Positions 1-8,409 of a stretch of DNA of 64,000 nt are shown here, in pieces; the stretch's first letter is position 1; every line of letters starts with the position of its first letter. The DNA comes from an uncultured Oscillospiraceae bacterium. GTDB taxonomy: Bacteria; Bacillota; Clostridia; Oscillospirales; Ruminococcaceae. The stretch covers positions 60,386-124,385 of the forward strand of contig CAJUHS010000001.1 in assembly GCA_910586535.1 (NCBI GenBank), given 5' to 3'. The translations under genes were made by a program, and so were the position numbers. The notes under the pieces were generated by a model. That model did not search any database. It was not told the DNA's origin and saw only the letters and a list, made by a program, of their open reading frames with translations.

Positions 1-1
1 C

Positions 2-1270
2 AAATACGACGTAAAGCGCGGTCTCAGAGATATAAATGGTAAAGGTGTTCTTGCGGGACTCACCGAGATATCCGAGATCATCTCTTCAAAAACCGTTGAC
101 GGTAAATCGGTTCCCTGCGACGGAGAGCTTTATTACCGCGGCTATAATATCAACGACCTTGTAACGGGATTTACCCGCGACAAGCGCTTTGGATTTGAAG
201 AGATCACTTATCTCCTGCTTTTCGGAGAGCTGCCCTCGAAAAAACAGCTTGACGATTTCAGCAGGCTTCTATCGGACTACAGACAGCTGCCGACTACGTT
301 TGTGCGCGATATAATCATGAAATCGCCCAGCAACGACATTATGAACGGTCTTGCAAGAGGCGTGCTCACGCTTTATTCTTATGACGATATGCCAAACGAC
401 ATATCTATCCCCAACGTACTGAGACAGTCGCTGGAGCTTATCTCCCTTTTCCCGCTGATAGCGGTATACAGCTATCAGGCAAAGGCGTACTACCACGACA
501 ACGACAGTTTTTTCATTCATCAGCCAAACCCTGAATATTCCACCGCTGAAAACATTCTTCATATGCTCCGCAGCGACAGCTCGTTTACAGCACTTGAAGC
601 GCACATTCTCGACCTTGCTCTCGTTCTTCATGCCGAACACGGAGGAGGAAACAACTCTACCTTTACAACCCACGTCGTTACTTCTTCCGGTACAGATACT
701 TATTCGGCAATAGCGGCGGCGTTGGCTTCCCTTAAAGGTCCTAAGCACGGCGGAGCCAACATCAAGGTAACAATGATGTTTGAGGACATGAAAAACAAGC
801 TTTCCGACTGGGAGGATGAGGACGCTATCCGCGATTACCTTAAAAAGCTGCTTCACAAGGAAGCCTTCGACAGGTCTGGACTTATTTACGGAATGGGTCA
901 CGCTGTGTACTCCGTATCCGACCCCAGAGCGGCAATACTGAAAAAAGCGGTAAAAAGCCTGTCGGAAGAAAAACACATGGAGAAAGAATATTCGCTGTAC
1001 AGCAAAATAGAACGTCTTGCACCGGAAGTTATCGCAAAGGAACGCAGAATCTATAAGGGCGTATCTGCAAATATCGACTTCTACAGCGGATTTGCCTACA
1101 GTATGCTTCAGCTTCCGCCCGAACTCTACACGCCTATTTTTGCAATTGCAAGAATTTCCGGCTGGTCCGCTCACCGTATAGAGGAGCTGCTTGTCGCGGG
1201 AAAAATTATCCGTCCGGCCTATAAAGCCGTTCAGGAACACAGAGACTATACGCCTATTTCCGGCAGATAA
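2..1270 (+). CDS. gltA: Citrate synthase, 5' end outside the window
   Basis: Condenses oxaloacetate and acetyl-CoA to citrate in the cytoplasm, the entry to the oxidative TCA branch and glutamate supply. The frame is open from base 2 with no start, so the N-terminus is missing; about 423 residues are visible, near full length for the family. Family signatures are present: the GGGNNSTFTTHV stretch, the active-site histidines in PKHGGAN (about residue 247 of the visible part) and GMGHAVY (about 298), and the aspartate in NIDFYSG (about 358). A nitroreductase gene follows after 26 bases and then a strong terminator, so the two may be co-transcribed. A methylcitrate synthase cannot be excluded from sequence alone. 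Confidence 0.93.
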   Translation, partial: KYDVKRGLRDINGKGVLAGLTEISEIISSKTVDGKSVPCDGELYYRGYNINDLVTGFTRDKRFGFEEITYLLLFGELPSKKQLDDFSRLLSDYRQLPTTFVRDIIMKSPSNDIMNGLARGVLTLYSYDDMPNDISIPNVLRQSLELISLFPLIAVYSYQAKAYYHDNDSFFIHQPNPEYSTAENILHMLRSDSSFTALEAHILDLALVLHAEHGGGNNSTFTTHVVTSSGTDTYSAIAAALASLKGPKHGGANIKVTMMFEDMKNKLSDWEDEDAIRDYLKKLLHKEAFDRSGLIYGMGHAVYSVSDPRAAILKKAVKSLSEEKHMEKEYSLYSKIERLAPEVIAKERRIYKGVSANIDFYSGFAYSMLQLPPELYTPIFAIARISGWSAHRIEELLVAGKIIRPAYKAVQEHRDYTPISGR

Positions 1271-1296
1271 AGAATGCAAAGCGAAGGGACATACTT

Positions 1297-1968
1297 ATGA
1301 CTTTGAATGAAGCCGCCGAATGCCGTCACACGGTACGCAAATACACCGATAAAAAATTGCCCGCCGATACAGCTGAAAAACTTACCGAAAGACTAAACCG
1401 CTGTAACGAAAAGTATGGACTGTCTATGAAACTGATAACCGAGAATACGGACGCTCTCGGCGCGGCGGTAAAGCTTATCATGTCAAAGGGAGTGCGCAAC
1501 TATATTGTACTTGCGGGAAAAGATCTGTCCGATACAGATGAAAAGCTCGGCTATTGCGGAGCAGATATCATGTTGTGCGCTCAAACCCTTGGACTTAATT
1601 CATGGTGGATAGGAGGAACTTTCAGCAGAAGCGGAGTAAGAAAGCACGTCCCGGAAAGCGAAGCTGAAAAAATCATCGGCGTGATAGCAGTCGGCTTCGG
1701 AGAATCTCAGGGAGTTCCTCATAAATCCAAAAGTTCAGAAGCTGTCAGCAGCTATGACGGTACAATGCCTCAATGGTTTGCAAACGGAATCAGAACAGCT
1801 CTGCTTGCTCCAACCGCCCTCAACAGGCAGGCGTTTTTTATCAAAGGAAACGGTTCAGACGTTACAATAACTTATAACGGCAGCGGAACATTTGCAAAAA
1901 CCGATTTAGGCATAGTAAAATATCATTTTGAACTGGGCGCCGAAAAAGAAAATTTCAGGTGGATATGA
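1297..1968 (+). CDS. Nitroreductase family protein
   Basis: A 223-residue protein of the FMN-dependent nitroreductase fold, predicted to reduce nitro-compounds or quinones with NAD(P)H; the true substrate is not readable. Visible support is the N-terminal RHTVRKYTD motif, which is the classic phosphate/FMN contact of the family (R-[SR]-x-R-x-[FY]), and the later ADIMLCAQTLGLNSWWIGG stretch that matches the helix and turn before the second FMN-binding region. The ATG at 1297 has an AAGGGA ribosome site 8 bases upstream. The length fits the short clostridial members. It is followed directly by a hairpin terminator. Confidence 0.85.
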   Translation: MTLNEAAECRHTVRKYTDKKLPADTAEKLTERLNRCNEKYGLSMKLITENTDALGAAVKLIMSKGVRNYIVLAGKDLSDTDEKLGYCGADIMLCAQTLGLNSWWIGGTFSRSGVRKHVPESEAEKIIGVIAVGFGESQGVPHKSKSSEAVSSYDGTMPQWFANGIRTALLAPTALNRQAFFIKGNGSDVTITYNGSGTFAKTDLGIVKYHFELGAEKENFRWI

Positions 1969-2003
1969 TGATCGGTTGATGACGCCGCATAACAGATATA
2001 GCT

Positions 2004-2048
2004 AAAAACTCCGTAAATCCAATCTAAAAAAGGATTTGCGGAGTTTTT
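2004..2048 (+). terminator. Rho-independent terminator after the nitroreductase gene
   Basis: Inverted repeat ACTCCGTAAATCC / GGATTTGCGGAGT with a run of A before and a run of T after, so it could terminate in both directions. It ends the citrate synthase/nitroreductase unit. Confidence 0.85.
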
Positions 2049-2083
2049 AACGTGCTTTTACAGAAAAATTTTTCAAACAATAC

Positions 2084-2125
2084 AAAAAGAAATGTCCCCA
2101 CCATTACACGAGGACATTTCTTTTT
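2084..2125 (-). terminator. Terminator of the tRNA-Gln transcript
   Basis: Inverted repeat AAAAAGAAATGTCC / GGACATTTCTTTTT lying just after the two minus-strand tRNA genes. On the minus strand the second arm runs into a T-rich tract. Confidence 0.8.
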
Positions 2126-2140
2126 GCACGGATACCGTGC

Positions 2141-2216
2141 TGGCTGGGGTGCAGGGATTCGAACCCCGGTAGTGCTTGAGTCAGAGTCAAGTGCCTTACC
2201 GCTTGGCGACACCCCA
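2141..2216 (-). tRNA. tRNA-Gln (anticodon CTG), CCA encoded
   Basis: On the minus strand the acceptor arm TGGGGTG pairs with CACCCCA, followed by G and an encoded CCA. The T arm contains GGTTCGAATCC. The anticodon stem CTTGA/TCAAG closes the loop CTCTGAC, giving anticodon CTG (reads CAG). The length of 76 bases is normal. It is the second gene of a two-tRNA unit with the TTG isoacceptor. Confidence 0.95.
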
Positions 2217-2251
2217 ATATACAGTCCGCCCGACAGAGCGAACCTTTTGAC

Positions 2252-2327
2252 TGGCTGGGATAGGTGGATTCGAACCACCGAAATGACGGAGTCAAAGTCC
2301 GCTGCCTTACCGCTTGGCTATATCCCA
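2252..2327 (-). tRNA. tRNA-Gln (anticodon TTG), CCA encoded
   Basis: On the minus strand the acceptor arm TGGGATA pairs with TATCCCA, with an encoded CCA. The T arm contains GGTTCGAATCC. The anticodon loop CTTTGAC gives anticodon TTG (reads CAA). It lies 35 bases upstream of the CTG isoacceptor, behind a consensus promoter. Confidence 0.95.
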
Positions 2328-2365
2328 ATATTCGGAATCAGCAAAGCTATTCAAGCGACTTATAT

Positions 2366-2394
2366 ATATTATCACATTTTGCATGACTTGTCAA
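2366..2394 (-). promoter_or_regulatory. Sigma-A promoter of the tRNA-Gln genes
   Basis: On the minus strand TTGACA (2389-2394) and TAATAT (2366-2371) are separated by 17 bases, about 40 bases upstream of the first tRNA. The rest of the gap up to the recR stop (2395-2642) shows no gene, only AT-rich sequence. Confidence 0.8.
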
Positions 2395-2642
2395 CATTTT
2401 CAGACAAATTCGTCATTTACAACAATATTATACATTAAAATAAATATATTATGCACAAAACAGCAAAATTTCCATTATTTAAAACATAATTACCGCCGTA
2501 ACTGTCAGCATAAAAGTCATAAAAGAGCAAAATGATTTAAAATGCAAACAGCTTCCTTTAGTTAAACAAAATCAAGCTGCTTGCACTATATTCGCTTAAA
2601 ACTGCCATTTTTAACAGTACTTTCTTATAAATACCTGTTAAC

Positions 2643-3245
2643 TTAAATCTCATTTCTGTTTTCGAGAGCCTTGAAAAGCGTAACCTCGTCGGCGTATTCA
2701 AGCGTACCGCCGATAGGAAGCCCGAAAGCAAGCCGCGTGACCCGTACTCCCAAAGGCTTAAGCAGCTTGGAGATGTACATAGCCGTAGCTTCGCCCTCAA
2801 CCGTAGGGTTGGTAGCCATTATGACCTCCTCTACCCCGCCGTTTTGTATGCGGGTCAAAAGCTCCTTCAGGCGTATTTTATCGGGCGTAATGCCGTCCAG
2901 CGGAGAAATAAGTCCGTGCAGAACATGATATACGCCCTTGTATTCGTTTGTACGCTCAAACGCCGCGATATCCTTTGGAGTCTCAACAACGCAAACCGTA
3001 CTTTTGTCTCTCAAATTGTCCGAACATATGGGACACAGTTCACCCTCCGTCAGATTCTGACACTCAGAGCAGCATTTTACAGTGCTGTGAGCTCGAATAA
3101 GAGCGTCCGCAAAAGCCCTAACGTCCTCATCTGTCATACCCATAACGTGATACGCAAGGCGCTGTGCGCTTTTCATGCCTATTCCGGGCAGCTTTGCAAA
3201 CTGCTCCGCAAGAAGCACGAGAGGAAGCGCTGTATTGTTAGCCAT
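2643..3245 (-). CDS. recR: Recombination mediator protein RecR
   Basis: A 200-residue protein acting with RecO and RecF to load RecA on gapped DNA. The order is canonical: N-terminal helix-hairpin-helix (LPGIGMKSAQRLAYHV), a C4 zinc finger (CCSEC...CPIC, about residues 58 to 73), a Toprim domain (VCVVETPKDIAAFE onward) and the C-terminal Walker-B-like region (VTRLAFGLPIGGTLEYAD). Its length is that of the family. It follows ybaB after 31 bases, in the usual dnaX-ybaB-recR order, and is preceded by a GGAGGTG ribosome site. Confidence 0.97.
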   Translation of the reverse strand: MANNTALPLVLLAEQFAKLPGIGMKSAQRLAYHVMGMTDEDVRAFADALIRAHSTVKCCSECQNLTEGELCPICSDNLRDKSTVCVVETPKDIAAFERTNEYKGVYHVLHGLISPLDGITPDKIRLKELLTRIQNGGVEEVIMATNPTVEGEATAMYISKLLKPLGVRVTRLAFGLPIGGTLEYADEVTLFKALENRNEI

Positions 3246-3276
3246 AGAACACCTCCGCCGCCCGGCTGCCGGAAAA

Positions 3277-3624
3277 TCAGAACAAGCCCGGGAAAGATAC
3301 TCCGCCAGTAATGGCTCCCATTTCGCTCTCGGTAGTCTCCTCGATCTGCTTTACGGTATCGTTGAACGCGCTGATTATCAAGTCCTGGAGCATCTCCACG
3401 TCCTCGGGATCAACAACCTCCGGCTTTATAACAAGCTTTTTGATCTCCTTTTTACCGGACATTGTCACCTCAACTGCTCCGCCGCCTACGGTAGTAGAAA
3501 ACTCCCTGTTTTCAATGTCTTCCTGAAGCTCTGTAATCTTAGTCTGCATTTTCTGAGCCTGCTTGATCATGCTGTTCATATTCTGGGCACCGCCGCCCAT
3601 TCCCTGAGGTAATCTTGCTTTCAT
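3277..3624 (-). CDS. YbaB/EbfC nucleoid-associated protein
   Basis: A 115-residue DNA-binding protein of the YbaB/EbfC family, normally found between dnaX and recR as here. The family core is seen in the MNSMIKQAQKMQTKITELQ helix, the GGGAVEVTMSGKKEIKKLVI strands and the DLIISAFNDTVKQIEE C-terminal helix. It probably binds DNA as a dimer; its cellular role is poorly defined in the family. Glycine-methionine-rich ends are common in clostridial members. Confidence 0.92.
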   Translation of the reverse strand: MKARLPQGMGGGAQNMNSMIKQAQKMQTKITELQEDIENREFSTTVGGGAVEVTMSGKKEIKKLVIKPEVVDPEDVEMLQDLIISAFNDTVKQIEETTESEMGAITGGVSFPGLF

Positions 3625-3771
3625 TGTTTTGACCTTTCTCCGCCGCTGTGGATTTTATATCATACCTGTCTTTCCTGATCCAAAATCAAGAAGAGGTATA
3701 AATGCCCCGACGGTAAGCGATTTTAATTTATCAAATATCAAACCCTTTCGGGCGATCTTGCGTTATAGTAA

Positions 3772-5364
3772 TTACTGTTCGCTGCTGTCAACCGGGATAT
3801 TGTTGTCCCGCGCCTTTTGAAGTACGCTTTGAAGCTTATCCCCGCCGTTTTCCGCAGGTACTGTGCATTTAGCTCTGATCGAGAACATTCCGCCGGTAAC
3901 AAGCTTTATGGCTTCCTGAAGCTTAGCGGCATTTTCTTTGTTCCGCAGCAGCTGCAAAAAGAAACTGTTCTCTGTGTAGATAAGCATATAGCCGCCGCCC
4001 TTTACAGCGTATGAGCCGTTAAGTGCGCCGCTTACCGACGGACATATCTCCGCAAATTTTTCAAGTATATCCTGCCACCTGTCCTCGTTTACAAAGTCCT
4101 CGGGCTTCATTTTAGACAGGTCGCTTGTTTCAGGCTGCTTCGGAGCATACTGGGGCTTCTGAGTACGAGCTGGAACAGGTGCTGACTGCGCAGTTTGAAC
4201 AGGCTGCGCAGCGATACGCTGTTCAAGCATATCTATCTTAGCCAACAGTTCGGAACTTGCCGCCCCGCCGCCCGAAGCATTATTCTGCACCGTACACAGC
4301 TTTATAAGACACATTTCCATTTCCACCCGCTTGGAGCTCACCCTTGCGATACGCTCGTTGCAGGATTGGAGTATTTCCAGCTTGCCCATGATGTCCTCCA
4401 TGGAAAGCCGTTCAGCTAAAGCCTTTATTTTTTCAAGCTCGCTCGGCATACAAACAAGCAGGTCAAGATTTTCGGGAACAGCCTTTGCCACCATAACATT
4501 CCTGAACTGGGCTATAAGCTCATCGCAAAGCTTCTGCATATCCTTTGACATACCGTAAAGCTTGTCCGCAACGCCGATAGCCTTTGCCGCATCGTTGTCC
4601 GCGGCAGCTTCAAGTATCTCGAAAACAGGCTCTCTGCCCGCAATGCCCGCAGCTCCCGACACAATATCAATGGTAACGTTATCGGAAAAAGCAATGCATT
4701 GGTCAAGCAGGGAAAGCGCGTCCCTCATTCCCCCGTCGGCAGTTTTGGCAATAAGCTCGGCAGCCTCGGGGTCTAAAGAAATTTTCTCCCGCTCCGCAAC
4801 GTACATAAGCCGCTCGGTGATGTCCTTAGAAAGTATCCTCCGGAAATCATACCGCTGACATCGGGACAAAATAGTCGGCAGTACCTTGTGTATCTCAGTA
4901 GTGGCAAGAATAAACTTAACATGAGGAGGCGGTTCCTCCATTATTTTCAGAAGCGCGTTGAACGCCTCCTTGGTGAGCATATGAACCTCGTCTATGATGT
5001 AGACCCTGTATTTGCACCTCTCTGCAGTGTAGACCGCACCGTCCCGCAGGTCGCGGACGTCGTCCACACCGTTATTTGAAGCGGCGTCTATCTCAATGAT
5101 GTCGGAAAGAGCGTTGTCCTCCGCATCGCGGCATATCTCGCATTCGAGGCAGGGATTTCCGTCAACCGGGTGCAGACAATTAAGAGCCTTTGCAAGTATT
5201 CTTGCACAGGTAGTTTTGCCCGTACCGCGGGAACCTGTGAAAAGATAAGCGTGAGCAGTCTTGCCTGAAACGATCTGGTTTCGCAGTGTAGTTGTGATAT
5301 GCGGCTGGGAAACAACGTCGTCAAAGGTAGCCGGACGGTATTTTCTGTACAGCGCCTTATACAT
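3772..5364 (-). CDS. dnaX: DNA polymerase III subunits gamma/tau
   Basis: A 530-residue clamp-loader ATPase. Visible motifs are Walker A (GSRGTGKTT, about residues 44 to 52), four cysteines of the zinc module (CLHPVDGNPCLECEIC), the Walker-B/DExH-like IDEVHML, sensor-1 ATTEIHKVLPTILSRCQ (SRC motif) and the lid/collar domains. A Q/A/P-rich linker near residues 370 to 410 leads to a tau-like C-terminal domain. No clear slippery sequence for a separate gamma product was seen. It lies 21 bases after a TPR membrane protein gene and precedes ybaB and recR, so the SRP RNA promoter region may serve the whole run. Confidence 0.97.
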   Translation of the reverse strand: MYKALYRKYRPATFDDVVSQPHITTTLRNQIVSGKTAHAYLFTGSRGTGKTTCARILAKALNCLHPVDGNPCLECEICRDAEDNALSDIIEIDAASNNGVDDVRDLRDGAVYTAERCKYRVYIIDEVHMLTKEAFNALLKIMEEPPPHVKFILATTEIHKVLPTILSRCQRYDFRRILSKDITERLMYVAEREKISLDPEAAELIAKTADGGMRDALSLLDQCIAFSDNVTIDIVSGAAGIAGREPVFEILEAAADNDAAKAIGVADKLYGMSKDMQKLCDELIAQFRNVMVAKAVPENLDLLVCMPSELEKIKALAERLSMEDIMGKLEILQSCNERIARVSSKRVEMEMCLIKLCTVQNNASGGGAASSELLAKIDMLEQRIAAQPVQTAQSAPVPARTQKPQYAPKQPETSDLSKMKPEDFVNEDRWQDILEKFAEICPSVSGALNGSYAVKGGGYMLIYTENSFFLQLLRNKENAAKLQEAIKLVTGGMFSIRAKCTVPAENGGDKLQSVLQKARDNNIPVDSSEQ

Positions 5365-5385
5365 AACTGATCGCTCCTTACTTGA

Positions 5386-6351
5386 TCACCTGATAATCTC
5401 GTCGTCCTGCTCAAAATCCCCATCGAACACGCTCTCGGAACGTAGCTTCATCTGCGGGTCTATCTCGTCAAGAAGTCCCACCGCTTCGGCAATATTGCAG
5501 TAAAATATCTTGAATCCGTTTACATCGTCCATGTTGTTTGTCAAGGCTTTTTTGTAGTATTCCCTGCTTTTGTCCAAATCTTTCGTCTGCAAATAAGCTA
5601 AAGAACAGCCCCCCAGAGCAAAGGAATAATTTTTTCCTTCGTCGATGGACTTGTTGAAGTACTCCAAAGCCTTTTCGCCGTCCCCTTTTTTGAGACAGGC
5701 AATTCCCATATCCGTGTATATAAAGTCAAAATAGCAGTCCTTTTCGAGCAAAGCGTTATAACACTCCAAGGCCTCGTCGAACCTGCCGTTCTGAGTAAGA
5801 CATCTTGCCGTCAAAAGGTATGTATCGCTTAATTTAAGACCTTTATCCAGCGCCTCCCGAAAGTACTTAACGCCGTTTGAGGGATATCCCATAAGCTGGT
5901 AGCAGCGTCCAATATAGAAGCACAGCACCGACCGTTTGTCGTCCGGAAGCTCTTTTTCCTCCAGCGACTTGAATTTTTCCAATGCGCCGTTAAGATCCGC
6001 CAAATGCATATCTATTACTGCCTCGCGGAGAAGTTTTGCTTCCGAACCCGAAAAATATCCAAAAACAAGAGCTCTGTCAAAATTGCCGAGTCTGTTTGAT
6101 TCATATTCGGACTTTCTTCTGCCGAAAGAATAGTACGCCCAGAAACCGATTAAAGCAGCTATAAACGCTCCGACCAGCGGAGGAAAGTAATACGCTTCGG
6201 CATTTTCCGCACCATATCGTTCGATGGCGTAAAGACTTCCTATGCAAAGTCCCAGAAAGACGTGAGCCGCCACCCACGGAATAACTCTTACAATAAAAGC
6301 GGAAAATCTGTCCCATAGGCTTGGTAGGCATCTGTTATAATTTTCACGCAT
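5386..6351 (-). CDS. TPR-repeat membrane protein, uncharacterised
   Basis: About 321 residues if started at the ATG at 6351, preceded by an AGGGTGG ribosome site. The longer frame to 6462 would run into the SRP RNA gene and is rejected. Two hydrophobic segments near the N-terminus (FIVRVIPWVAAHVFLGLCIG and the PPLVGAFIAALIGFWAYYSF region) suggest a membrane anchor. The rest consists of tetratricopeptide repeats, for example DRALVFGYF, LSDTYLLTARCLTQNGRFDEAL and GDGEKALEYFNKSI. Its function is unknown; TPR proteins usually mediate protein-protein contacts. It sits between the SRP RNA gene and dnaX on the same strand. Confidence 0.75.
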   Translation of the reverse strand: MRENYNRCLPSLWDRFSAFIVRVIPWVAAHVFLGLCIGSLYAIERYGAENAEAYYFPPLVGAFIAALIGFWAYYSFGRRKSEYESNRLGNFDRALVFGYFSGSEAKLLREAVIDMHLADLNGALEKFKSLEEKELPDDKRSVLCFYIGRCYQLMGYPSNGVKYFREALDKGLKLSDTYLLTARCLTQNGRFDEALECYNALLEKDCYFDFIYTDMGIACLKKGDGEKALEYFNKSIDEGKNYSFALGGCSLAYLQTKDLDKSREYYKKALTNNMDDVNGFKIFYCNIAEAVGLLDEIDPQMKLRSESVFDGDFEQDDEIIR

Positions 6352-6395
6352 TGCGATAGCGCACCACCCTGAAAAATAAAATATATCCGGTACAT

Positions 6396-6500
6396 AGGTG
6401 TGCAGGCTTGCTGCGGCACACGAAACGTTCCGCTTAATGCTGCTCGGTTCCCCGCCTGACATGGTTCACGGTGCTTTGTTGCACAGGGCCCGCACACCTA
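6396..6500 (-). ncRNA. ffs: Signal recognition particle RNA, small bacterial type
   Basis: About 105 bases on the minus strand folding back on itself: GGTGTGCGGGCC at the 5' side pairs with GGCTTGCTGCGGCACA-type sequence and GCACACC at the 3' side. The universally conserved domain IV is present as GAACCATGTCAGG, then GGGGAACCGAGCAGCA, the tetraloop/symmetric-loop region bound by Ffh. Position upstream of dnaX is classic for Firmicutes and many other bacteria. The ends are estimated to within a few bases. Confidence 0.93.
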
Positions 6501-6530
6501 TATATCGGATAAATCCGCTAAGTATTTAAT

Positions 6531-6559
6531 ATTATACCATACTTTTTTCACTTTTGCAA
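6531..6559 (-). promoter_or_regulatory. Sigma-A promoter of the SRP RNA
   Basis: On the minus strand TTGCAA (6554-6559) and a perfect TATAAT (6531-6536) are 17 bases apart, about 30 bases upstream of the SRP RNA 5' end. Confidence 0.85.
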
Positions 6560-6587
6560 GTATTTTTTCAAAATTTTTGCAGAATTG

Positions 6588-6620
6588 AAAGAGTCCCCCG
6601 ACAAAAGCCGAGGGACTTAG
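6588..6620 (-). terminator. Hairpin terminator after the 6668-7510 gene
   Basis: Minus-strand AAGTCCCTCGG / CCGGGGGACTCTTT hairpin with loop TTTTGT. The following T tract is short, so its efficiency is uncertain. Confidence 0.65.
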
Positions 6621-6667
6621 TTCTGCTAAAAATCAGTCTTTGCCTTGAGTGTAAATTCGTACTAATC

Positions 6668-7510
6668 TTACGAATTGAAGTCGAACACCGCACCGCTTAA
6701 ATCAATACGACCGCCTTTTTCAGCCAAGTCCATAATCCTGTTGAGAATATCGGGTTCGTTTATCACAGCTCCGCTGAGATCGAGAGAACCGCCTTTTCTA
6801 CGGGGATTTCCCCAACTTTCGCACCTTTCCTCAATTTCCTGCCAAAGCTGTGCATAGGTCTGATCTTCAAGCTCTGCGTAAACTTCAAGTTCATAAGCGG
6901 GCATAATAGTTTCCACAAAATGGAGGGCTGTGAAAATAAACCGTACATTGCCGCTTCCGCTGTTAAAGGGTATCTCATAGACCCGCAGCAAGCCGTCCTC
7001 GGATTTCTTGCTGAGAACGGGCTTGAAACGGCTTCTTTCAAGCGGGTACTCCAGCCTGTTGTCGTAGTCCTTGTCATGGATTATCATAAAGTGGGACTGA
7101 CCGTCTCCAGTGTTATTCACACCGCCCTGCACCGCAAAACGGAACACGTAGTCGGTGTTTGGCTCAAGCTGCTTGCCGCACTTTATCTGCGACCATGTCC
7201 AGTCCCAGTCGCCGATCTCGAAAGCCTGCACGTTCTCTCCATTAAAGTCGGAAATAAACATTCTGCTGCCTGCTGACTGACAGTCTTCATCGAATTTAAA
7301 CTCTTGGGCATTGAAATTAATAATATTACTCATTTTAAAATCCTCCGTATCGTTATTCGCGGACGGAGCATGAGCGCCTTTGAGCAACCTTATACGGTCG
7401 TCCGAGACGTACTCCGCCCGACCGTGTTTTATCAGTCCTTGCGCCCTTTTATGGTACGTCAGACCGATCCGGTTATCAAATTCGTCTGTAACAATAACGT
7501 TTTTTGCCAT
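6668..7510 (-). CDS. Conserved clostridial protein of unknown function
   Basis: About 280 residues. The start at 7510 (MAKNVIVTDEF) is chosen because GGGGGAGG lies 6 bases upstream; the nine residues in front of it are probably leader. The first 45 residues (NRIGLTYHKRAQGLIKHGRAEYV) form a small module seen at the front of many clostridial proteins. The middle, about 80 to 210, resembles a beta-sandwich, with many aromatic and glycine residues. The C-terminus contains two similar short units, GGSLDLSGAVINEPDIL and GGRIDLSGAVFDF, i.e. a repeated [ST]/I-D-L-S-G-A-V. No catalytic motif was recognised. The gene is monocistronic, with its own promoter and terminator. Confidence 0.7.
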   Translation of the reverse strand: MAKNVIVTDEFDNRIGLTYHKRAQGLIKHGRAEYVSDDRIRLLKGAHAPSANNDTEDFKMSNIINFNAQEFKFDEDCQSAGSRMFISDFNGENVQAFEIGDWDWTWSQIKCGKQLEPNTDYVFRFAVQGGVNNTGDGQSHFMIIHDKDYDNRLEYPLERSRFKPVLSKKSEDGLLRVYEIPFNSGSGNVRFIFTALHFVETIMPAYELEVYAELEDQTYAQLWQEIEERCESWGNPRRKGGSLDLSGAVINEPDILNRIMDLAEKGGRIDLSGAVFDFNS

Positions 7511-7594
7511 GGGTGTCCTCCCCCTTGTTACTTTCATATTCGGTTTTACTAAGTGTCCTGCCGTTTTTTGTTATGGGTGCCGTCCCCGATTACT

Positions 7595-7623
7595 ATAATA
7601 GCATATTAAACAATTTGTAACAA
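7595..7623 (-). promoter_or_regulatory. Promoter of the 6668-7510 gene
   Basis: On the minus strand TTGTTA (7618-7623) and TATTAT (7595-7600) with a 17-base spacer. The roughly 80-base leader contains two related segments, CACCCATAACAAAAAACG and CACCCATGGCAAAAAACG, the second holding the start codon. The rest of 7624-7747 shows no gene. Confidence 0.6.
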
Positions 7624-7747
7624 TTGACATTTTTCACAATTTTCCGCACATTTTTTTGGTACAAACCTAATACAGCTTGACAAGCTACATTTTTCCGCTA
7701 TAATTGAAAAAGCTCCCAAAAGAACGCGCTTCTTCGTGAGCTTAAAA

Positions 7748-7788
7748 ACAAAAAACTTCCGCGGAAAATAGCATTCTCCGCGGAAGTT
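7748..7788 (-). terminator. Terminator of the rplU-rpmA operon
   Basis: Perfect inverted repeat AACTTCCGCGGA / TCCGCGGAAGTT followed on the minus strand by TTTTTTGTTTTT. Confidence 0.9.
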
Positions 7789-7801
7789 CATATTCCGGTA
7801 A

Positions 7802-8056
7802 TTATTCTGCGTATACGCTTACCTTTTTACGGTCGCGTCCAACGCGTTCAAACTTAACCTTTCCGCTTACTGTAGCGAAAAGCGTATCGTCAGAACCCCT
7901 GCCTACACCCTCACCCGGGTGAATATGAGTACCTCTCTGACGGACAATAATATTGCCCGCAAGGACGTGCTGACCGTCGGCTCTCTTAACGCCGAGACGT
8001 TTCGATTCGGAATCTCTGCCGTTTTTGGTAGAGCCCATACCCTTTTTATGTGCCAT
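7802..8056 (-). CDS. rpmA: 50S ribosomal protein L27
   Basis: An 84-residue large-subunit protein whose N-terminus reaches the peptidyl transferase centre. The family signature GQHVLAGNIIVRQRGT and the C-terminal VSGKVKFERVGRDRKKVSVY are clear. It starts MAHKKGMGSTKNGRDS with GGAGGTG 7 bases upstream, and a TAA lies directly before the ATG in frame. It therefore lacks the short cleavable N-terminal extension that most Firmicutes L27 proteins carry for the Prp protease. No Prp-like gene sits between rplU and rpmA, where it is usually found; only 38 bases separate them. Confidence 0.97.
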   Translation of the reverse strand: MAHKKGMGSTKNGRDSESKRLGVKRADGQHVLAGNIIVRQRGTHIHPGEGVGRGSDDTLFATVSGKVKFERVGRDRKKVSVYAE

Positions 8057-8094
8057 TTAAATACACCTCCGGTAACTGAAATCATTCAGATCGT

Positions 8095-8409
8095 TTACGC
8101 TTTTACAGCGTCAATACGAACCTTAGTATAGGGCTGTCTGTGACCCTGCTTTCTGTGGGAAGAACCCTTCTTGGGCTTGTAGGTGAAAACGGTGATCTTC
8201 TTAGCCTTACCGTTTTTGATTACCTTAGCTTCAACTGTTGCTCCGCTTACATAGGGAGCGCCTACTTCAAGACCGCTGTCCTTTCCGACAGCAATGATTT
8301 TGTCGAAAGTAACGGTATCATCAGCGTTAACGTCGAGCTTTTCTATAAAGATCTCATCGCCCTCTTTTACCTGATACTGCTTTCCTCCGGTTTCGATAAC
8401 TGCGTACAT
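8095..8409 (-). CDS. rplU: 50S ribosomal protein L21
   Basis: A 104-residue large-subunit protein binding 23S rRNA. It begins MYAVIETGGKQYQVKEGD, which is the family signature, and ends with KKGSSHRKQGHRQPYTKVRI, the conserved basic tail. First gene of the rplU-rpmA operon, behind a consensus promoter and a structured leader. Confidence 0.98.
   Translation of the reverse strand: MYAVIETGGKQYQVKEGDEIFIEKLDVNADDTVTFDKIIAVGKDSGLEVGAPYVSGATVEAKVIKNGKAKKITVFTYKPKKGSSHRKQGHRQPYTKVRIDAVKA

Noticed and set aside
269..1279. Long minus-strand frame opposite citrate synthase
   Set aside because: The plus strand has a full, recognisable citrate synthase; the opposite frame has cysteine/valine-rich shadow composition.
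6352..6462. N-terminal extension of the TPR protein
   Set aside because: It would be translated from inside the SRP RNA gene; the ATG at 6351 has its own ribosome site.
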